In this document: in pieces, positions 46,000 through 56,533 of the stretch | Layout: every line of letters starts with the position of its first letter | Position numbering within the stretch: position 1 is the first letter of the stretch | NCBI GenBank assembly: GCA_021234155.1 | Contig: JAJEKV010000009.1 | Coordinates: forward strand, 13,648,546-13,712,545 | Source of the DNA: Isoetes taiwanensis | Lineage: Eukaryota > Streptophyta > Lycopodiopsida > Isoetales > Isoetaceae | Reading direction: 5' to 3' | Length of the DNA: 64,000 bases | Notes under the pieces: model-generated | The model's database searches: none | Told to the model about the DNA's origin: nothing | The model's input: the letters and a program-made list of their open reading frames with translations, nothing else | Made by a program: the position numbers and the translations under genes

Positions 46000-48800
46000 T
46001 CATCTTAAACAAAAGCTAGCCTCAAATCACAGAGAAATGGTTCATTCTGACTTTTGCATGCATGTGAGCCAACCGAGAGTGCCGCCGTTTCTTTAGGTCC
46101 TTCAAAATCGTTTCTCGCATGAATCTCCACCTCGGTTCACATATTCTGGGATATTCTCGCTTCCTCATCTTCCGTCCCCTAGGGTTACCCTGGATGCTTA
46201 CTTCCTTCTCTACCAAAGCATCTCAAAGAAATTGATTAGGTATACTTCACATGTGGGACAAAGCAATAGAATCGTGGATTGTTTCGTATTCTATTCACTT
46301 GATCAAAAGACCAAAATCAAGGTGGGTTGAATGCCACAAAGAAAAATGGATTCCAATTGTTGGCCTCTCGCAAGTGCCAAGATCCACTCGGATAGTTTTA
46401 ACTTGTAATATGCAACAAGAGAATTTATTGAATCGCCCCGATGTCCATCTCGCAATTTCGCTAATGGCCTCGCATAAAATTATAGGGCTGCAATATAAGG
46501 CTAGTTAGTTTCGTAAAAGCTTGTTACTAATGAAGCAAATTATTCGACAAGAGCCACCTTTTGTTTCGCATTAAATCACTTAACAATCCCCAACCAAAGT
46601 TGTACACCACAACGGTTGCAAAACCAATAATTCGATAATCAAGATGCACAAATAATGCACAAAAGCATGATGTTGCAATAATCCCGCTGCTGAACTTGGA
46701 TCCCTTTGCCCACCGCACCATATGATTATGGTTACCATGTTGCATCATAAAACCTCCCCAACCTTGCAAAATTACGTTGTTTGTAACGGTATCCGTTAAT
46801 CAAAACAATCATGGGCACCCAAAGAAAAAGCAAGAGGCTCCCCCGTAAAGATTCAACAAGAAAAAACCCCTAACCAAATTAACAAACTTTTTAATGCCAT
46901 ATGGCAAAGAATGCGAGCACCGCCTAGCATATTCCGTAAACCCCGCTCGAAGCTAACCTAAAGCTTAATTCCATTTCAAAAATCTTTCTCAGATTGCCAT
47001 GTATATAGTCTTCAAAGACTATACAGATTCCTCGTAAGTTGTGACATGCTTTAGCATTTAAAGCAGAAGTCTATGTTAACGCCAACATGCTCTTTAAACC
47101 CAAATTTTTGTGCCAAGAAAAATAGAGATATCCTTCATTACAACCAATATTAAGGCAAACCCCATTTTCAAACCATCAAGCTTTTAAAGTCTGAAGCCGA
47201 GGCGTGGAATGGCCAATATCAGAATCGTAATATCGATCCTCGTGTCCCCGCCGCCAGATTTGCACCTTGAGTAGTTAACCCCTTTTGAATGTAAGAAAAT
47301 ATGCTCCAAAGAAAAAGAGATAATTTTTAAATGATTCAGAGAGCCACCAAGTGTAGCCAACCTCCAATCCTATTGAATCCATGCTTTGTTGTGAAATAAG
47401 ACCTGCCCATATTTTTTGTCGCTACAGACCTAACCGCCTCGCTTTTGTTCGGACGCTTTAAAGTTGCCTATTACCGGAGTTTTACCGTAAGATCAACACA
47501 AGAAAAATAAAAGAAGACAGATTCCCATTAGTTACCTACCCATAGCCTTCCCACCTTTTGCCTCACAGATCAAATCCACAAAACGGTTGTTTCATGCTTC
47601 CTATCCGCTTCCACCTCCGCTTGAACGATGCCCTGGAAACAAGGCAAGGCAAGTCGACTTTGGAAACAAGGTAAAAGGCAAGTCGAATCAGAAAAAAAGG
47701 CATGGCTAAAAGGCAATCCGCAAGTCGAACTTACTAGAACGCAAGGCAAAGCGCCAAGTTTAAGGCGAATTCGAAAACATGGCGGCAAAGGCAAAGTCGG
47801 CGGCGGCAATGCAAAACCCACCGATCTGCCGCATATTCAAATTTCAGCCAATAACATGTTAGGACCCTGATCAAGATCTCCACCGCTCATCTCTCGCCCT
47901 AAAAATATGCCATATTTTAATTTTCACATGCTACTTAACTTAATATTTTTATCAATTCATTACTCCTAGCATAGTTTGAACTTCATTACTTAATGGGAAG
48001 TTTTCATTTTATGTTTAGGGGGTCGTTGATGGGAGGAATATTCCTCCCTTTATGTCAAATCAAGGGCCTTCTTTTTGAGGCAAGGACCCATACAAATGTC
48101 AAAGGTGCACGTAAAATAGAACCAACCATTGGCCCGACATGGCCGTAAAATTCAAAATACCAAATACCGCATAACAAGCACTAGCGGCGGCCCAGACTAC
48201 CCTGGATCCATCGCCCTGAACGGCACCGTAATCCGCATGCCGATCATATGGTTGAAGAAAAGAGGAGCAAAAACACCCATTCAATAAGCTACTCGCCTAT
48301 CCATCTATCAAGCTATCCATCTCTCATGGGGATTTGAACCCACTACACCAAAACTTCCAAATAGAGAAAACAAAGCAGAGAAGCAAAGAGGGCACAGAAA
48401 ACTACTTCCCAAGCACCTTCCAGATGACTTTTAGACTACTTCTTTCACATAATATAGAAAGACAGATGAGAAGCAACGACACAGATCATCTAACGAGGCC
48501 ACCGGACCCGTGACCGCTTCCTCGCATTAACTACCGCCTTTGCTCTTGCTTCTAATGGCCGCCGCAAGATTTATTCTTTGGTCTCTGATGTTGCATTGAT
48601 TTGATGCTCCCAGGCCCGCTATCTGCTTTGATGCCCTGTAACAAGTAAAACCTGCAAGAAGAAACGGAGGAATCGAACCAGAGCTCTAAGAAAAGAAAGG
48701 GGCGTGCAGTCTTATCTATTCCCTAGGAAAACGGTCCCCTACCACTGCAAAAAAAAATACATTCTAAATCTTGTACCACCGAGTATAGATAACGATAGGC
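46000..48800. other. Interior of the CACTA-like element, possible captured DNA
   Basis: No protein family is recognised. Short ORFs at 46022-46216 (minus, Arg/Lys-rich, RKMRKREYPRICEPRWRFMR), 46251-46508 (plus) and 48099-48284 (minus) are unassigned. At 47640-47770 the plus strand has a decaying repeat of AAGGCAAGTCGA-like words. At 48665-48750 the minus strand shows a tRNA-like pair of boxes (GCAGTGGTAGGGG and TGGTTCGATTCC). Confidence 0.35.
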
Positions 48801-50278
48801 TAATTTGAGTGCAATCCACAGTTCCCATGTGCATCATGATCATAAGATATGAAAATCATTCAAAAACATGTGGTTGTTAAAGGGTTGAATCTATGTGAAC
48901 ACAATAGTAGGAATTGACAAAAAATGATATGCCTGCAGATAACATGAATCCCTTAAACGGGACCAATATGTGATTTTTAACTAAGCCGCCAGGAGATCAA
49001 TGGAGCTAATCCCCGCGAAGCTTGAACTGCCTGGGGTTATAAATACCTAGGGTCAATGCTCAAGCAATATTATGGTCAATGCTTTTAAAACAATGATTTC
49101 TACTAGAGTGTTTTGCATGGTTGTAAAGGTTAGAAATTAGATAAGAAAAGTGACATAACAATTTGCATAAAGTCTCTATCAAAATGAACTCAAACTAAAA
49201 TTTTATTAACTCACAAATTGCCCTCCATCAAATAATAATGTGGAAGCATAATGTGTGTACATCCACAACTACAAACTAAGTTTGTCGTCTTCACATGTAA
49301 AGTTCTAAGTCGATCATTTGTCTATCTCCATAATCTCGATATCACAACTATTCTATAGAGATGCAATGATTAAACCTTTTAGAATAAGTTCTATCTTTCG
49401 ATGTGGATCCTAAAACTTCAATCCACAAGAAATATTCACAAGCTAATGTACTACTCAACATCGCAATCGCAAGCGACTTGTAGGACTCGACATTACAAAT
49501 CTTGAGATCATTTCCACCCTAGAAATTGGAACTGTAATTAATATCTCAAATTATGTTTGTTAAGTTTAGATAAAACCACTATAAAATACTATCAACTATA
49601 AAGAAAAAACCATGAAAGATTTGACTATATAGACTACGTTAGCTTCCATCTTGCTAAGATTGACCAAAGAAAAACCATGTTAAAAACCACAAGTAATTTA
49701 AAGTCATAATAACTTAGGAAAGTAGATATAAAACCACACAATGATTTAAATGTTCCATGACAAAACCACTAGCATTCTTTTGTGAATAAGAAATTGCAAA
49801 AGTCAATCAACAAACCATATTAAAAACTAGTAACAATTTGACAAGTCATGTTAGCTTAGAAATTACTATGGAAAACCTCACATAAAAAATGCTATGTCTA
49901 GAACCATTAAAGTATTTATAGTAAAAAACACTAACATTTTGGCATGTCGTTTTTCTTGCAAAACTAGGATGAAAAACCACAAACAAAAACATGTTATCAA
50001 ACTATATAAAAAACCTTGAAGTATTACCAGTTAAATCCGCTCTCAAAACCATCTACACATATTAAAAAACTAGTAAACATCCCTTTCTTACTCTAAATGT
50101 TGCAAACTGCATGATTAACCACCATGACATGTCAAATCAAGCATCAAAAAGCTTGATAAAAACCTTTATCACTTTGAAATAAATCCATATTACAAGATAA
50201 ACTAGCATATAAAACCACATTCACATTTTAAAAACCACTTCAATATGTGGATTTTATTGAGAAAAGTATTTTTACCGT

Positions 50279-50301
50279 AAAACCACTATCATAGTGGTTT
50301 T
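50279..50301. repeat. Near-terminal palindrome of the CACTA-like element
   Basis: AAAACCACTAT and ATAGTGGTTTT flank a single central base, a perfect inverted repeat with 11-bp arms. It is followed by GTAGTG, the outermost bases of the transposon end. Confidence 0.85.
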
Positions 50302-50359
50302 GTAGTGGTTATTTATAATGGTTAAATTTTTGGCTTTGTGTATCGTACGCCCTCGTGTT

Positions 50360-51457
50360 GCCCTGATTGATATAGGGATATTCGCGGCATGCGATGACTG
50401 ACGTAAGCAAAATGTAAATAGGCCTTGTCACGCTGGTGCCGCTCCCGAGCATTTTGGCGGCGTAGACCGGAGGAGCCGCCGCGATCATGGGTACCCGGGC
50501 ACCCAACTTATCGTGAACATTGAAGATGACTTTTTTCTCGATTTTTGATAAGGAGGTTGTTGAGGGGTTCCGCATAGAGAACGGGTTTTATAGGGAATAT
50601 ATGGCTTGCTCGATTGCATTTGAGGTCGCTGGTAAGGTGCTTTTGGTGTGTCTTCCTCTAAACTCGGGGCTTTTTGCTTCAGCCTCCGCTACTGTCTTGG
50701 GATCAATGGCGCGGACCATCTTCCTTAATGTGGGTGATAACCCCTCGACGTAACCTTCGACTGCGCGGCGTTCATTGATCCCTAGGACATAAAGTCCGAG
50801 GCACATGAATTCATCGGTATAGGCATGTACTGTCATGCTGTGCCGTTCCAAACAATAAAATGTCTGTATCTATTTGCAGCGATGTGCCCGAGGAACATAA
50901 TGGGACTTGAAGGCCTTGGCAAAGGTTTTGAACTTGCAATGCCCCCTATTAAGCGCATGCGAACGTGCATACCCCTTCCACCAGATTCTTGCGGACTTAG
51001 TGAGGTTGGTGGTGGCTCCCTTACCCCAATATCTTTGTCCGTCATACCATAAGATTTACCGAATTCGCGCATCTCATCGAGCCAGGACTCTGCGTCTACA
51101 CCAAAACGGCTAGTGCTGGAGAACTGAGCAAGTCTGCGGTTTTTCCATGCTAGTAATTGCGGAATCCACTGTCTTCTCAGAACTATTGTCCGAAGAAGAA
51201 GAATGGTGGCGATGTTTAGATCGTGTTGGTGTGGGTGGGGCCACCTCGGTGACCGGCACTTCGTGTCCCGCTTCTGCCACGACAGGGCCTATAGGCCTTT
51301 GGAGGACGTATTGTTGAAGTTGCGCCATATGGCGCTTAATGATAAGCAGTCCTTGCTCAGGCATAAGGCGGCCTGGTTCCACAGGCATCGCCCACGGAGG
51401 GGGACGTGCACCATCTAAAATATTAATAAAAAGAAAATGAGCACAACATACACACAT
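50360..51457 (-). pseudogene. Gypsy gag
   Basis: The minus-strand fragments give a gag order. A Pro/Ser-rich start (to 51110) is followed by FRVDAESWLDEMREFGKSYG near 51050-51110. After a frameshift near 50850 comes MTVHAYTDEFMCLGLYVLGI, RAVEGYVEGLSPTLRKMVRA and DPKTVAEAEAKSPEFRG (50830-50640), which is the retrotransposon gag domain. Downstream a decayed zinc-knuckle-like region (around 50440-50490) follows before the CACTA-like end. The frame and stops show loss of function. Confidence 0.8.
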
Positions 51458-52050
51458 TGCTCGTAATGTAGAAGAAAAAGGTTTATCATTAAAGAGGATG
51501 AAAATTTACATTCAAAAGAAGTCCCAAAGGACGAACAGAATTGAAATTATGTCCTATAGAAGATGGTTATACTTGATGATTATACATTGGTTCCCCAAAG
51601 GGATATACAGTATATAATCAATAAAGTCCTCCCTAGTCCTCCGCCCTTCCTTTGGGCGCCGCTCGAAGCTTTGCGAAGCCGCTGAGCGCCTCCGGCGCCT
51701 TCGTGGTTGTCTAGGCGAGGGATGGATGGCGCCCGAGAGGTGCAAAGTGATGGGTGGCGCCGCCTCGCGGAGAGCGCGCTCGAAAGTGTGTGTGTGTGCC
51801 TGAGAGCATGCCTCGATCGGGAGCGCTTTTAGTGAGGAGGCACCTCCATCGGGCTTTCCTGAGGAAGGTTTTTCGGCGCCGCCTTCCCCGCGCTCCCGGC
51901 GATTGGACGCTTGGGGGGCCGGGTTTTCAAAGACCTGGCCAGTGAAGAGGTTACGGCCCCGGTATGCTCGTGAAGTCTTGTCTGTTGGAGGTATGCTTAT
52001 TGCTTTTGCAATAGCATGGATTTTGATGCGTAGTCATCCCGGCAAATGCT
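51458..52050. other. GC-rich noncoding stretch, possible remnant of the Gypsy 5' region
   Basis: No gene is supported. The segment 51640-51720 is rich in GGCGCC and GCTTTGCGAAGC palindromes. A short GTGTGTGTGTGTG microsatellite sits at 51786-51798. The missing 5' LTR of the Gypsy element should lie here, but no match to 40651-41479 was seen. Confidence 0.35.
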
Positions 52051-52216
52051 TTTTCCTGTGTGGTTTTAATCTGGGCCATGGTGATTATGGTTTGTTCTGG
52101 CGGGCTTCGGTCCTTGTTCGTTAGGGGACTTCGTCCCGCTTTTTGTACTTGTGGTCCCATAACCCGATTGGGTTCCGTGGACATTAAAAGTTTCTTCCTT
52201 CCTTCCTTCCTTCCTC
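52050..52216 (+). mobile_element. LINE 3' end with (TTCC)n tail
   Basis: The phrase GGTCCCATAACCC-GATTGGGTTCCGTGGACATTAAAA ends in a TTCC microsatellite (52191-52214). It parallels the 3' end of the minus-strand LINE at 7895-7960 (GGCTCCCATAAGCC, then TGGTCTCCGTGGATGATAAAA and a TCTAT-like tail). A small stem, GGGACTTCGTCCC, lies at 52125-52137. This is probably a 5'-truncated LINE of a related family. Confidence 0.55.
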
Positions 52217-52332
52217 ACCGAAATTTGCTATATTTACGCCCACGCCTCGATGATGATGTCCTCGATTTATAATAAAAGATTAAATAAGTCATTCTTCGCC
52301 CAATATGTAGCAAAATAAACAGGGTTCCGTGG

Positions 52333-52750
52333 GGATTTGATATGGACGTAAAAAATAACAATTCCTGAAGCCATAGACTATATATCCCTAAAACGCTTGA
52401 ATGTGTTGTTATAAAAAAAAATATAAATTCAAGAAAAAAACAATCACATTAACTCACTGGGTATATTGGTTAAAGTAGTTTTATTAGGACAATGAGTTAT
52501 TTTGTAGAGGTTCGAGCCCCCGTATTTCATATTCTAAAATCCTAGACAAAGCCGTATAGAGGTTCGATATTCTCTAAAAACCTTAGGGGAAATCGTATTT
52601 ATATTTCAAAATCATAGGCGCCTCCAATCATAAATGACTAAAAGCGAAACGAGAGGTGCTAACAGGCCCCAACATACAATCTGAGTCGTAGGATCGACGA
52701 ATCCGACGACTGTGGTAGTCCGGGGTGCACCTCGTTTAGAATATGTAGCA
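52333..52750 (+). repeat. ~400-bp direct repeat, copy 1, with tRNA-like segment
   Basis: It matches 55635-56028 over its length, from GGATTTGATATGGACG to AATATGTAGCA. Inside, TGGGTATATTGGTTAAAG (52459-52476) resembles a tRNA A box and AGAGGTTCGAGCCCCC (about 52507-52522) a B box, at tRNA-like spacing. The unit may be a SINE-like or LTR-like sequence. The end phrase ATATGTAGCA also occurs just before it, at 52303-52312. Confidence 0.75.
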
Positions 52751-54580
52751 TTATAACAAGGGGTTTCTTTTGTATTTTTGTACGTTTTTCCCTAAGGTTT
52801 TTATATGATTTCATGAATGTATTTGATGAGGTGTACTAATTAGTATATCTAGAGTGCGCATACGCTTAAACTAATTTTGATGCCTAATTCCAATGGTTTA
52901 GACCCATATGTCATATATTGTTTTTTATATTATTGTATTTTCTTGTAGTATTATATTGTGCTCGACATGCAAGCCTCGAGATAACCCATTTTAGGGTTAT
53001 AGGGTTATGTGTTGGGAACTTATTGGATTCCTTCAAAGATGGGGACACCGGAGGCAAGAGTCGAGCCCTAACTCCGACACTGCATTCGACCGTAATGTAG
53101 AGAGTTTCCGCAAGAGGGCAAGCCCTTCTTCAATAGTTTGTTCACGGATCGTGAGGACGTATAGGCTCATTTAAGCAATTTACCAATATCCCCATTTTAT
53201 TTTATTACGAGGTCGCTTTTCCGGATTCCTTTCTTGATCCTTTGTTAAAGTTGTGCCGCCTCTTTTGTAGTCTTGTTCGGTCCCACTTTCCTTGCCATGG
53301 CCTAGCCGATTGGGTCAGCTTTAGCTGCTCAAAAATTTTGGGCTGTTAATTTGAAGCAATTTATGGTGTATAGCGCAGCTTGAAGTCCGATCCCTTTGGC
53401 CCGTGTTTGGGGTTGCACATTTTTGGCACATTTCAATCCAATCTTTGTATGGTACTCTAAATTGAGTCATCTATTGAAGGAATATATTCACGCTATTGCT
53501 TCGCTTTGAAGAAAGCTACTTATGTCGAGCCCGAAAAAGTTGATTCACGTAAAAATTAGGGATTTGCCATAACATTTTGATATGCGCCATCCACCATACC
53601 GACAAGGGCAGCCTTTATAGACGTTAGATTGAAGTGATGGCATCGGATAGTGGTGACTCTCTCGCGGAGTACCGTGGTTCGCTTTTAGTTAGGGCGCTGC
53701 GGAAGAGCTTGAACACAAAGCTAAGTGTCCTTCAGTGCCCGCCACTTGCCAAAATGATGGGTGTGCCGGCATGCTCGTGATTTCAAATTTTTGATGTTCA
53801 TGACCGATCTTGTCATTATAAATTAATGCCCCGCGGAGCGTAATTGCAAAGCCCCTTGTGATGCGAGGGGAAATGGATAGGCATTGTGTGACACCGCCCA
53901 TGAAGTTAGTTAGTTGTCCCTTTGTACGTACAAAGTCGCATGGCAATGGTGCCCCGTGAGTGCCATAAAACAAAGATTGTGTTGATGCGATGGGGAGGCA
54001 CCTTTTTCATCGCTACAAATAGTTCGAAGAGATGATGGTTGAAGATCAAGGACAACGCCTTTTCTTCTCGACAAGGTTAGCTTATTTGCTTTGATGCTTT
54101 TATTGTAGTAAAATGACAAAGAAGTCATAAGTTATTCTGCGGAGTATGAGAAGGCTCAGAATTTGCAAGAAAATGGTGGCCACATGCTTTCATGGCCAAA
54201 CCGTATGTTATCCTTCCAACAAGAGACAAGAAGGCATCTCAAATAAAATCGAATCTGCATTGCAATCGAGATGACTTTCATAGGTCCACCATTAGCCCGA
54301 AGCCCAAAGCAGCCTTTGAGCTCTTGTCGCAAAACCCCGGTTGTCACCGAAATTGAAATGTTGGTGGCTCATGGGGCCACCCTTGGCCCCTTGGCTAAAG
54401 CTAGGTTGGGAACCCACTCTTCATCGGAAGCACCAAAGGAACCCGAAGCTTCATGGAAATGTTGAAAATGATGTAGCTTTATTACTAGTGCGTAATCTTC
54501 CTATGCATTTTACGCGCTAGGATATGGAAGTAGTCCAATAGTTAGTGGCAAGAAGGCGGTCTTTGGCTATATATCCACTT
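52751..54580. other. Noncoding DNA between the two direct repeats
   Basis: No gene is supported. The segment 52738-52860 resembles 20116-20245. Short open segments on the minus strand (53689-54128) show no family. A few stems such as CCCCTTGTGATGCGAGGGG near 53852-53870 are visible. Confidence 0.35.
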
Positions 54581-54581
54581 T

Positions 54582-54779
54582 TTGTTCTATACATATTTAT
54601 CCCGTGATTGTGGCAAAAGAATGCTTTTATTTAGCCAAAGATTGCTACACAAGAATTTTTATAAATCATTCTTTCAAATTCCTACTGAGTTATACAATGA
54701 TCCAGCTGCCAGAGATTTTATTATCAGAAGATTTTTGCCTGCTGCTAAAGCTTTGGCTGATGAGCCTATGAAATGGTGA
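54582..54779 (+). other. Short open segment, unassigned
   Basis: A 65-residue frame containing FFQIPTELYNDPAARDFIIR and RFLPAAKALADEPMKW ends at TGA. Its composition is protein-like and it may be the remnant of an exon, but nothing around it extends it. I do not recognise it. Confidence 0.2.
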
Positions 54780-55188
54780 AGTCTATGGAATAGTGGGCAT
54801 CTTATGTTTATGGCACATGGATTTGTTGGCCCAAGAATCAGAATGCAAAAATAGTGCTTTTCTTGAAGGTACATCTTGTTTTTGTTTTCTTGTTTTGCTT
54901 CACTTGTGCAAAGGTTTAATTATTTTCCACAACATAAGTTGCGAGATGGCTATTAGGATAATATGGGTTCAAATCCTATAAGATCTGCTATTGATAGCTC
55001 AATCTTAAATTGTACATCGATATTTTCTTATACACATTGCATATTCTCTTGACAACTAAATCACATGCAATGATGTACTTATCAATATTGGGCATGGTGC
55101 TTTGTCTCTTCCTAGTATAATTTCTCTCATTGTTCCTAACATATGAAAGACCTTCTAGGGCGATGTGTAATCTTCGTGTTTTTTTGTT

Positions 55189-55325
55189 AGGGCCCGAAGG
55201 GCCCAAAATTTTTTTTAATATAACAATCACAAACCATTGCATTTAACAAACCATTTAAATTAAAATCCCCTTAAACCCCTTTGGTTTGGGTGCATATTCA
55301 CACGGGTTACGTAGGGCAAATGAGA
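55189..55325 (+). repeat. MITE-like dispersed repeat, copy B
   Basis: It begins AGGGCCCGAAGGGCCCAAAA like copy A at 21831. It shares CAAACCATTGCATTTAACA and TTAAATTAAAATCCCC with the inverted copy C downstream. Copies B and C form an inverted pair around a ~105-bp spacer. Confidence 0.75.
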
Positions 55326-55430
55326 GCTCCAAAATATATTTACAATACATGTACAAAATTAACACCATTAAGTACATTCTCTCAAACCTTATAGTATTTT
55401 ACAAACTTTGTTATACAAGATACAAAAATT

Positions 55431-55620
55431 GTACATGCATACCCCACAAACGAGGATCGCTACGTACGGTCCAGATCTTGGAATAAAGGGCAAATATGCC
55501 CATCCGACAGCTCGTTGCTCCTGAGTAACCCCCGCGGTGAATATGCACCCAAACCAAAGGGGGTTTAAGGGGATTTTAATTTAAATGTGTTAAATGCAAT
55601 GGTTTGTATTAATAATGTTA
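55431..55620 (-). repeat. MITE-like dispersed repeat, copy C (inverted)
   Basis: The reverse complement runs GCATTTAACAC-TTTAAATTAAAATCCCC, then GGTTTGGGTGCATATTCACC, CAACGAGCTGTCGGAT and CCTCGTTTGTGGGGTATGCA. This matches copy A (21831-22080) more fully than copy B does. Confidence 0.75.
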
Positions 55621-55634
55621 ATGGTGTTAAAAGT

Positions 55635-56028
55635 GGATTTGATATGGACGAAAAAAATAACAATTCTGAAACCATAGACCATATATCCCTAAAACAATTG
55701 AATGTGTTGTTATAAAAACATAAATTCAAGAAAAAACAATCACATTAACTCACTTCATATTGGTCAATAGTACAATGAGTTATTTTGGTAGAGGTTCGAG
55801 CCCCCGTGATTTCATATTCTCTAAAATCCTAGACAAAGCCATATAGAGGTTCGATATTCCCTTAGGCTAAATCGTATTTCATATTTCAAAATCATAGGCC
55901 TCCCAATCATAAATGACTATAAGCTAAACGAGAGGCTAACATGCCCCCAACATACACCGAGTCGAGGGATCGACTTTAACCGAATGCAATCGTGATAGTC
56001 CGGTGCATCTCGCTTAGAATATGTAGCA
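55635..56028 (+). repeat. ~400-bp direct repeat, copy 2
   Basis: Same order as 52333-52750, with point changes and small deletions (394 versus 418 bp). The B-box-like AGAGGTTCGAGCCCCCGTG is kept at about 55790-55808. The A-box-like region is shortened by a small deletion. Confidence 0.75.
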
Positions 56029-56533
56029 AAATAACATGATCGCCAATATTGTGGAAGGCATCCACATTGGTGGTCTCCCAATAGTCCCAATCCCTCCTCG
56101 GCTTCTTGCATTGTAAATTAAGTGCGAGGGCCTTGTCCCCAAGGAGCATGACAATTTTCCACCCAAGTATGAGGTCAGGGCAAGGCTATCCCTCAGAATA
56201 AAAGTGTGTAGATTGATAATTCAAGGCTACATATAAAATGATTAGCAAGGAAAAGGACAATCATTACAAGAAAACTATAGTTTTTTTTTTATTAATTAAT
56301 CGCACAAAAATTGCATATATGAGAAATACATACAAGGATGGCCAAAGGCCAAACAATAAGACCCAAAAAATGATGCTCAGAATTAGTCCCGTGATCCCGT
56401 CCATATCTCAGGGAGGTTTCGTGGTTGTCGCTAGCGGAGCAAAGCGACACCGGGGTTGATCGTGAGGGCAGCTGCTGAGGCAACGGCGGGAGGGAAGCAA
56501 TAGCCAATGGTGCGGCTACCACCATCTTCATGC

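Larger units (their letters stand above)
44446..50310. mobile_element. CACTA-like, apparently non-autonomous DNA transposon
   Basis: The right end, read inwards on the minus strand, is CACTACAAAACCACTATG, a good CACTA terminus. The left end reads AACTACATGGTTTTTCCC, a weaker match. Both flanks (44446-45780 and 49100-50310) are packed with short AAACCAC/GTGGTTT or AAACCAT words in many spacings, the subterminal repeats typical of CACTA elements. The element interrupts a Gypsy retrotransposon. No transposase was recognised. The interior (46000-49000) is of different composition and may be captured host DNA. A clear 3-bp target duplication was not found, so the exact edges are uncertain. Confidence 0.6.
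40651..51457 (-). mobile_element. Ty3/Gypsy retrotransposon interrupted by a CACTA-like transposon
   Basis: On the minus strand gag lies at 51457-50360. A ~5.9-kb insertion follows, and then protease (44445-43857), RT (43814-43006), RNase H (42857-42147), integrase (42228-41536) and a 3' LTR (41479-40651). The 5' LTR was not recognised. That gag and pol belong to one element is inferred from orientation, order and the insertion between them. Stops and frameshifts break the coding, and the integrase is cut off 57 bases before the LTR. Confidence 0.75.

Noticed and set aside
48330-48350. GGGTTCAAATCCCC on the minus strand, a perfect B-box-like word.
   Set aside because: The only A-box-like word directly abuts it, which is impossible for a tRNA promoter.
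54960-54980. GGGTTCAAATCCTA, a B-box-like word at 54966-54979.
   Set aside because: Upstream sequence gives only a weak, too-close A box, and no repeat copy was found.
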